Source: Symbiobacteriaceae bacterium
GTDB taxonomy: Bacteria > Bacillota_E > Symbiobacteriia > Symbiobacteriales > Symbiobacteriaceae
Assembly: GCA_027356675.1 (NCBI GenBank)
Contig: DAHVXO010000335.1
Coordinates: forward strand, 1 to 8,684
DNA length: 8,684 bases
Reading direction: 5' to 3'
Below are positions 6,144-8,684 of the stretch, piece after piece (position 1 is the first letter of the stretch; each line of letters starts with the position of its first letter). The notes beneath the pieces are model-generated. The model did not search any database. It saw only the letters and a list, made by a program, of their open reading frames with translations, and was not told the DNA's origin. The translations under genes were made by a program, and so were the position numbers.

Positions 6144-6932
6144 TCACCTGCTTTGCTGCAATACTGCGCCAAAACGGCGCTCCCGGCGGCTAAAATCGCT
6201 GAGAGCTTGCTCGATGGTGTCACGACAGAAATCCGGCCACAGCACGTCTGTCACCCAGAACTCACTGTAGGCGGCCTGCCAGACCAGGAAGTTAGATAGG
6301 CGCATCTCGCCGGCCGTCCGAATGACCAGGTCAGGATTCGGCAGCCCGGCGGTATAGAGGTGCCGTTCAATTGCGGCAGCATCGATCGCATCGGGGAGCA
6401 ACTCCCCGGACTTGACTTTCGCTGCCAGGGCTCGCATCGCGTCCACCAGCTCTGTCTGGCCGCCATAGTTGATGGCCAGGTTCAAGAGCAGGCGATTATT
6501 GCCCTTGGTCTTCTCCATGGCCCGGTAGATCTCTTCACGCTGTAGCGTCGGCAGTTCATGAATCCGACCGATCACGTTGACCCGTACGCCGTTGCGATGC
6601 AGGGCATCGACTTCTCGCCGGCAGTATTCCACCAGCAGGAACATCAGAGCGTCTACCTCGTCCTTGGGACGCTTCCAGTTTTCCGTGGAGAAGGCATAGA
6701 ACGTCAGGACCTGAATGCCCAGGTCAGGGCAAGCCTCCACAATGGTGCGTACAGCTTCGACCCCCGCGCGGTGTCCAGCCGTCCGGGGCAGCCCCCGGCG
6801 CGTGGCCCAGCGCCCGTTGCCGTCCATGATAATGCCGACGTGCCGGGCGCCCCCGGTTGGACCGGATGCCAGAGCAGGTCCTGGCTCCGTCTCCTTCTCC
6901 AGGCCGACCAGCCTGCGTAAATTGTCAAGCAC
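6144..6932 (-). CDS. uppS: Undecaprenyl diphosphate synthase (cis-prenyltransferase)
   Basis: UppS condenses eight isopentenyl units onto farnesyl diphosphate to give undecaprenyl diphosphate, the lipid carrier for peptidoglycan and O-antigen. Conserved regions are clear: IIMDGNGRWA with the catalytic Asp, GHRAG, FYAFSTENWKRP, NLAINYGGQ, then the diphosphate-binding RTAGEMRLSNFLVWQ and AYSEFW with the metal-binding Glu. The longest frame starts at ATG 6977 (277 residues), 3 bases after the upstream small gene but with no Shine-Dalgarno. The GTG at 6932 has GGGAGGT (6943-6949) 10 bases upstream and gives 262 residues, closer to the usual 240-260, so I prefer it. Even so about 30 residues precede the catalytic core, including a low-complexity stretch EPGPALASGPTGG. 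It supplies the envelope with carrier lipid made from the dxr/ispG products. Confidence 0.96.
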   Translation of the reverse strand: MLDNLRRLVGLEKETEPGPALASGPTGGARHVGIIMDGNGRWATRRGLPRTAGHRAGVEAVRTIVEACPDLGIQVLTFYAFSTENWKRPKDEVDALMFLLVEYCRREVDALHRNGVRVNVIGRIHELPTLQREEIYRAMEKTKGNNRLLLNLAINYGGQTELVDAMRALAAKVKSGELLPDAIDAAAIERHLYTAGLPNPDLVIRTAGEMRLSNFLVWQAAYSEFWVTDVLWPDFCRDTIEQALSDFSRRERRFGAVLQQSR

Positions 6933-6942
6933 GCCCGTGCAA

Positions 6943-6949
6943 ACCTCCC
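6943..6949 (-). promoter_or_regulatory. Shine-Dalgarno deciding the uppS start
   Basis: GGGAGGT on the minus strand is nearly a perfect anti-16S match and lies 10 bases before GTG 6932, but inside the frame that starts at ATG 6977. The ATG has no comparable site. This favours GTG 6932, although stop-start coupling (TAA, three bases, ATG) could also serve the upstream ATG. Confidence 0.55.
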
Positions 6950-6980
6950 TGACCCTTGGATGATGCCCTGACGCCATCCG

Positions 6981-7202
6981 TTAGCCGGGTGGGCGTTTGT
7001 AGTCGCGGTGCGCCAGCACCAGCAGGAGCCCCCCGGGCCTCGCCTTTTCCGCCACCACCCGCAGCGGCCCGAACCCCACCGTTTTATTGGGCGGCGACGT
7101 CAGCACTGTCTCGTATGTTTGACCCCGAAGCTGCAAGATCGGTTCCGCCTCATCCCAGAGGAGTCCGACCAGATTCCACTGCCATGGCTGGGTCTGTCCC
7201 AC
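6981..7202 (-). CDS. Small hypothetical protein (73 residues) between frr and uppS
   Basis: I do not recognise this protein. The frame begins with GTG at 7202 and ends with TAA. It fills the frr-uppS interval almost exactly: three bases after the frr stop and three bases before the uppS ATG at 6977. A strong GGAGGT (7210-7215), formed by the last frr codons, lies 7 bases upstream. Together these argue for a real, translationally coupled gene. The product starts tryptophan-rich (WQWNLVGLLWDEAE, 7-20) and has a middle TVLTSPPNKTVGFGP (32-46). It then has RPGGLLLVLAHRDYKRP (55-71), a glycine turn into a short hydrophobic strand and a basic end. It has no signal peptide, cysteine pair or obvious membrane helix. 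The TSPP and PGGLLLVL pieces superficially recall methyltransferase motifs, but 73 residues is far too short for that fold. Confidence 0.62.
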   Translation of the reverse strand: MGQTQPWQWNLVGLLWDEAEPILQLRGQTYETVLTSPPNKTVGFGPLRVVAEKARPGGLLLVLAHRDYKRPPG

Positions 7203-7205
7203 GGA

Positions 7206-7763
7206 TCAGACCTCCATGATCTCCTTCTCCTTGGCCTCGGAGAGGTGATCGACTTCCTTGATGTACTTATCGGTCAGCTTCTGGCACTCTTCCTGACCGC
7301 GCTTGGACTCATCCTCAGAGATGGCCCTGTCTTTCTCTTGCTTCTTAATATGCTCGTTCGCGTCCCGGCGAATGTTCCGGACCACTACCCGTTCCTCCTC
7401 GGCCCGCTTGTGCACAACCTTCACCAGGTCCTTGCGGCGGTCCTGCGTCATGGGCGGGATGGAAAGGCGAATGACGATGCCGTCGTTGCCGGGGTTTATG
7501 CCCAGATCCGACACCAGAATCGCCTTCTCCACAGCCTTGAGCATGGTGCGGTCCCACGGCTTGATGACGATGGTCCGGGAGTCCGGCACATCGATGTTGG
7601 CAACCTGACTGACGGGAGTTGGCGTTCCGTAGTAGTCGACGCGAAGCTTATCAAGCATCGCAGGCGTAGCGCGCCCCGCCTTCATGCTGGCCAAATCGTG
7701 GCGAAAGGTCTCCAGGGACTTTTTCATCTTCTCTTCGGCATCCTTCAGGATCTGCTTGGTCAC
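7206..7763 (-). CDS. frr: Ribosome recycling factor
   Basis: RRF, with EF-G, splits post-termination ribosomes. From the GTG at 7763 the product is 185 residues, the standard length. It begins [12 protein letters not shown] and contains the family landmarks [14 protein letters not shown] (27-40), [14 protein letters not shown] (44-57) and [16 protein letters not shown] (89-104), then the long coiled-coil arm with [12 protein letters not shown] (125-136; R129 at the key arginine position), [12 protein letters not shown] and QKLTDKYI (161-168). The frame extends upstream to 7877, but those 38 extra residues lie over pyrH in another frame and are not RRF-like. The GTG start overlaps the pyrH TGA (GTGA, 4 bases) and has a GGGGGG run (7771-7776) upstream, so the two are coupled. 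Confidence 0.97.
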   Translation of the reverse strand: MTKQILKDAEEKMKKSLETFRHDLASMKAGRATPAMLDKLRVDYYGTPTPVSQVANIDVPDSRTIVIKPWDRTMLKAVEKAILVSDLGINPGNDGIVIRLSIPPMTQDRRKDLVKVVHKRAEEERVVVRNIRRDANEHIKKQEKDRAISEDESKRGQEECQKLTDKYIKEVDHLSEAKEKEIMEV

Positions 7764-8491
7764 GGCTTTTCCCCCCTGATGAACGTCTGACCCACATCTT
7801 CGCCTAACAGGACTCGCTGGACATAGTCCGTACCCATCATGTCGAAGACGATAATAGGAATCGAATTGTCCATGCACAGCGCCGTGGCGGTCGAATCCAT
7901 CACGCGGAGGTTCTTGGCCAGGACCTCCTGGTACGTGATCTCATGGTATTTGATGGCATTCTTGTTGGTGCGGGGGTCGGAATCGTAGACACCCTCGACG
8001 CCCTGCTTGCCCATAAGAATCGCTTCCGCTTCGATCTCAGCGGCGCGCAGCGCCGCGGTAGTGTCCGTGGTGAAGTACGGGTTGCCGGTGCCGGCCGCAA
8101 AGATGACGACCCGCCCCTTCTCCAGGTGGCGTATCGCCCGGCGCCGGATGAAGGGTTCAGCCACCTGCCGCATCTCAACCGCCGTCATGACGCGGGTGTC
8201 CACCGAGTACTTCTCGATGGCATCCTGCATGGCCAACGAGTTCATGACAGTCGCCAGCATGCCCATATAGTCGGCCGAAGCCCGGTCCATGCCCATCTCC
8301 TGACCGAGCCGTCCCCGCCAGAAGTTGCCCGAGCCCACAACGACGGCGACCTCGACACCCATGTGGTGCACGGCCTCAATCTGGGAGGCGATGTAGTCCA
8401 GCACCTGAGGGTCCAGCCCAAACCCCTTGGGACCCGCCAGTGCCTCGCCACTCAACTTCAGTATGACCCGCTTGAACATGGGTCTGCCCAT
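7760..8491 (-). CDS. pyrH: UMP kinase (uridylate kinase, amino-acid-kinase fold)
   Basis: PyrH phosphorylates UMP to UDP with ATP in pyrimidine nucleotide synthesis; it is a hexameric enzyme regulated by GTP and UTP in bacteria. The 243-residue product contains [13 protein letters not shown] (6-18), the glycine-rich loop [11 protein letters not shown] (51-61) and the UMP-site region [20 protein letters not shown] (74-93). It also has [20 protein letters not shown] (131-150), [11 protein letters not shown] (164-174) and [12 protein letters not shown] (198-209). The loop has Ser54 where most bacterial enzymes have a second glycine (GGGN), a mild variation. The ATG at 8491 has GGGAGGT (8498-8504) 6 bases upstream and gives normal length; the longer frame to 8578 adds 29 non-conserved residues. 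It is the first gene of the operon; frr follows with a 4-base overlap. Confidence 0.97.
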   Translation of the reverse strand: MGRPMFKRVILKLSGEALAGPKGFGLDPQVLDYIASQIEAVHHMGVEVAVVVGSGNFWRGRLGQEMGMDRASADYMGMLATVMNSLAMQDAIEKYSVDTRVMTAVEMRQVAEPFIRRRAIRHLEKGRVVIFAAGTGNPYFTTDTTAALRAAEIEAEAILMGKQGVEGVYDSDPRTNKNAIKYHEITYQEVLAKNLRVMDSTATALCMDNSIPIIVFDMMGTDYVQRVLLGEDVGQTFIRGEKP

Positions 8492-8587
8492 GTGAAAACC
8501 TCCCTGTATCAATGAGGCTTTTCTATGCCTGACTAAGAGTTTCCTCCAGCCCGCTGCGGGATTCATGGCGTGCGGCAAGGGCGGCGC
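8492..8587 (-). other. Leader region of the pyrH operon, no clear promoter
   Basis: This stretch lies between the upstream terminator and pyrH and should hold the operon promoter. Apart from the pyrH Shine-Dalgarno I found only weak -10-like strings on the minus strand (around 8515-8530) without a matching -35. Short inverted repeats are CCCGC-T-GCGGG (8550-8560) and AGGC/GCCT (within 8515-8530). No riboswitch or attenuator structure was recognised. Confidence 0.3.
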
Positions 8588-8619
8588 AAAGAAAGCGGGA
8601 GGTAAGACCTACCTCCCGC
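8588..8619 (-). terminator. Rho-independent terminator upstream of pyrH
   Basis: GCGGGAGGTA (8595-8604) pairs perfectly with TACCTCCCGC (8610-8619) across a 5-base loop. On the minus strand the 10-base GC-rich stem is followed by TTTCTTT (8594-8588). On the plus strand no T-run follows, so it acts leftwards. It would end transcription of a gene to the right and separates that gene from the pyrH operon. Confidence 0.75.
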
Positions 8620-8639
8620 CCCTCCTTCGCGCGTTGTCT

Positions 8640-8684
8640 CTATCGCAGACCCATGAAGACGCGCCGCTGGCCCGAAAATACGGA
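8640..8684 (-). CDS. Possible C-terminal tail of an upstream minus-strand gene (partial)
   Basis: A minus-strand frame open from the window edge encodes 14 residues, ending RRVFMGLR, and stops with TAG at 8642-8640, about 20 bases before the terminator stem. The position suits the end of a gene. The tail does not look like elongation factor Ts, the usual gene upstream of pyrH. It is too short to identify. Confidence 0.35.
   Translation of the reverse strand, partial: SVFSGQRRVFMGLR

Noticed and set aside
6981..7202. A methyltransferase fragment, from the TSPP and PGGLLLVL strings in the small protein
   Set aside because: The whole protein is 73 residues, has no SAM-binding glycine motif in the right place and has intact gene boundaries; the similarity is superficial.
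7008..7790. A 260-codon plus-strand frame opposite frr and the small 73-residue gene
   Set aside because: It runs across several real minus-strand genes and shows no family resemblance, so it is most likely a shadow.
7764..7877. A 38-residue N-terminal extension of ribosome recycling factor
   Set aside because: It lies over the pyrH 3' end in another frame and is not part of the RRF family. The GTG at 7763 gives the standard length and a 4-base stop-start overlap.
8652..8684. A plus-strand ATG at 8652 that could begin a rightward gene
   Set aside because: It has no Shine-Dalgarno or promoter and only 11 codons are visible. The leftward frame ending before a leftward terminator explains the region better.

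Overview
The window is dominated by one long minus-strand gene cluster, about positions 790 to 8491, read from right to left: pyrH (UMP kinase), frr (ribosome recycling factor), a small 73-residue gene of unknown function, uppS (undecaprenyl diphosphate synthase), cdsA (CDP-diglyceride synthase), an AI-2E/YtvI-type permease, dxr (DXP reductoisomerase), rseP (site-2 protease) and ispG (HMBPP synthase). Most junctions are tight: pyrH/frr overlap by 4 bases, and most of the others are separated by 3 to 31 bases. The exceptions are uppS (47 bases behind the small gene if its preferred start is right) and a 109-base gap between cdsA and the permease. The cluster probably behaves as one operon, perhaps with an internal promoter in that gap. 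ispG ends against a strong intrinsic terminator.

The organism is a bacterium with a GC-rich core genome (a sampled stretch of ispG is about 63% GC). The order pyrH-frr-uppS-cdsA-dxr-rseP-ispG is the classic cluster seen with variations in Deltaproteobacteria-like lineages, Nitrospirota, Methylomirabilota (NC10) and relatives. I cannot name the taxon from this sequence alone. Functionally the cluster joins isoprenoid precursor supply (dxr, ispG; MEP pathway) to the lipid carrier for cell-wall synthesis (uppS), phospholipid precursor synthesis (cdsA) and envelope stress proteolysis (rseP). Pyrimidine nucleotide supply (pyrH) and ribosome recycling (frr) sit at the head.

The left end is different. 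Positions 241-480 are about 44% GC by hand count (105 of 240 bases) and lie between two divergent genes. On the minus strand a reading frame open at the window edge (positions 1-239, at least 79 codons) weakly resembles a Phd/YefM-type antitoxin or DNA-binding protein. It has a plausible promoter whose -10 box lies inside a perfect 17-base palindrome. On the plus strand an 86-residue orphan (486-746) looks like a truncated, degenerate response-regulator receiver domain. It has a good extended -10 promoter surrounded by several copies of a CAATG pentamer, including three decamer sites (two direct, one inverted). This is accessory DNA beside the housekeeping operon and the most likely place for something undescribed.

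At the right end an intrinsic terminator (8588-8619) points leftwards and follows what may be the last 14 codons of another minus-strand gene (8640-8684). This suggests that pyrH begins its own transcription unit, although I found no convincing pyrH promoter in 8492-8587. No tRNA, rRNA, CRISPR array, insertion sequence or riboswitch was recognised.
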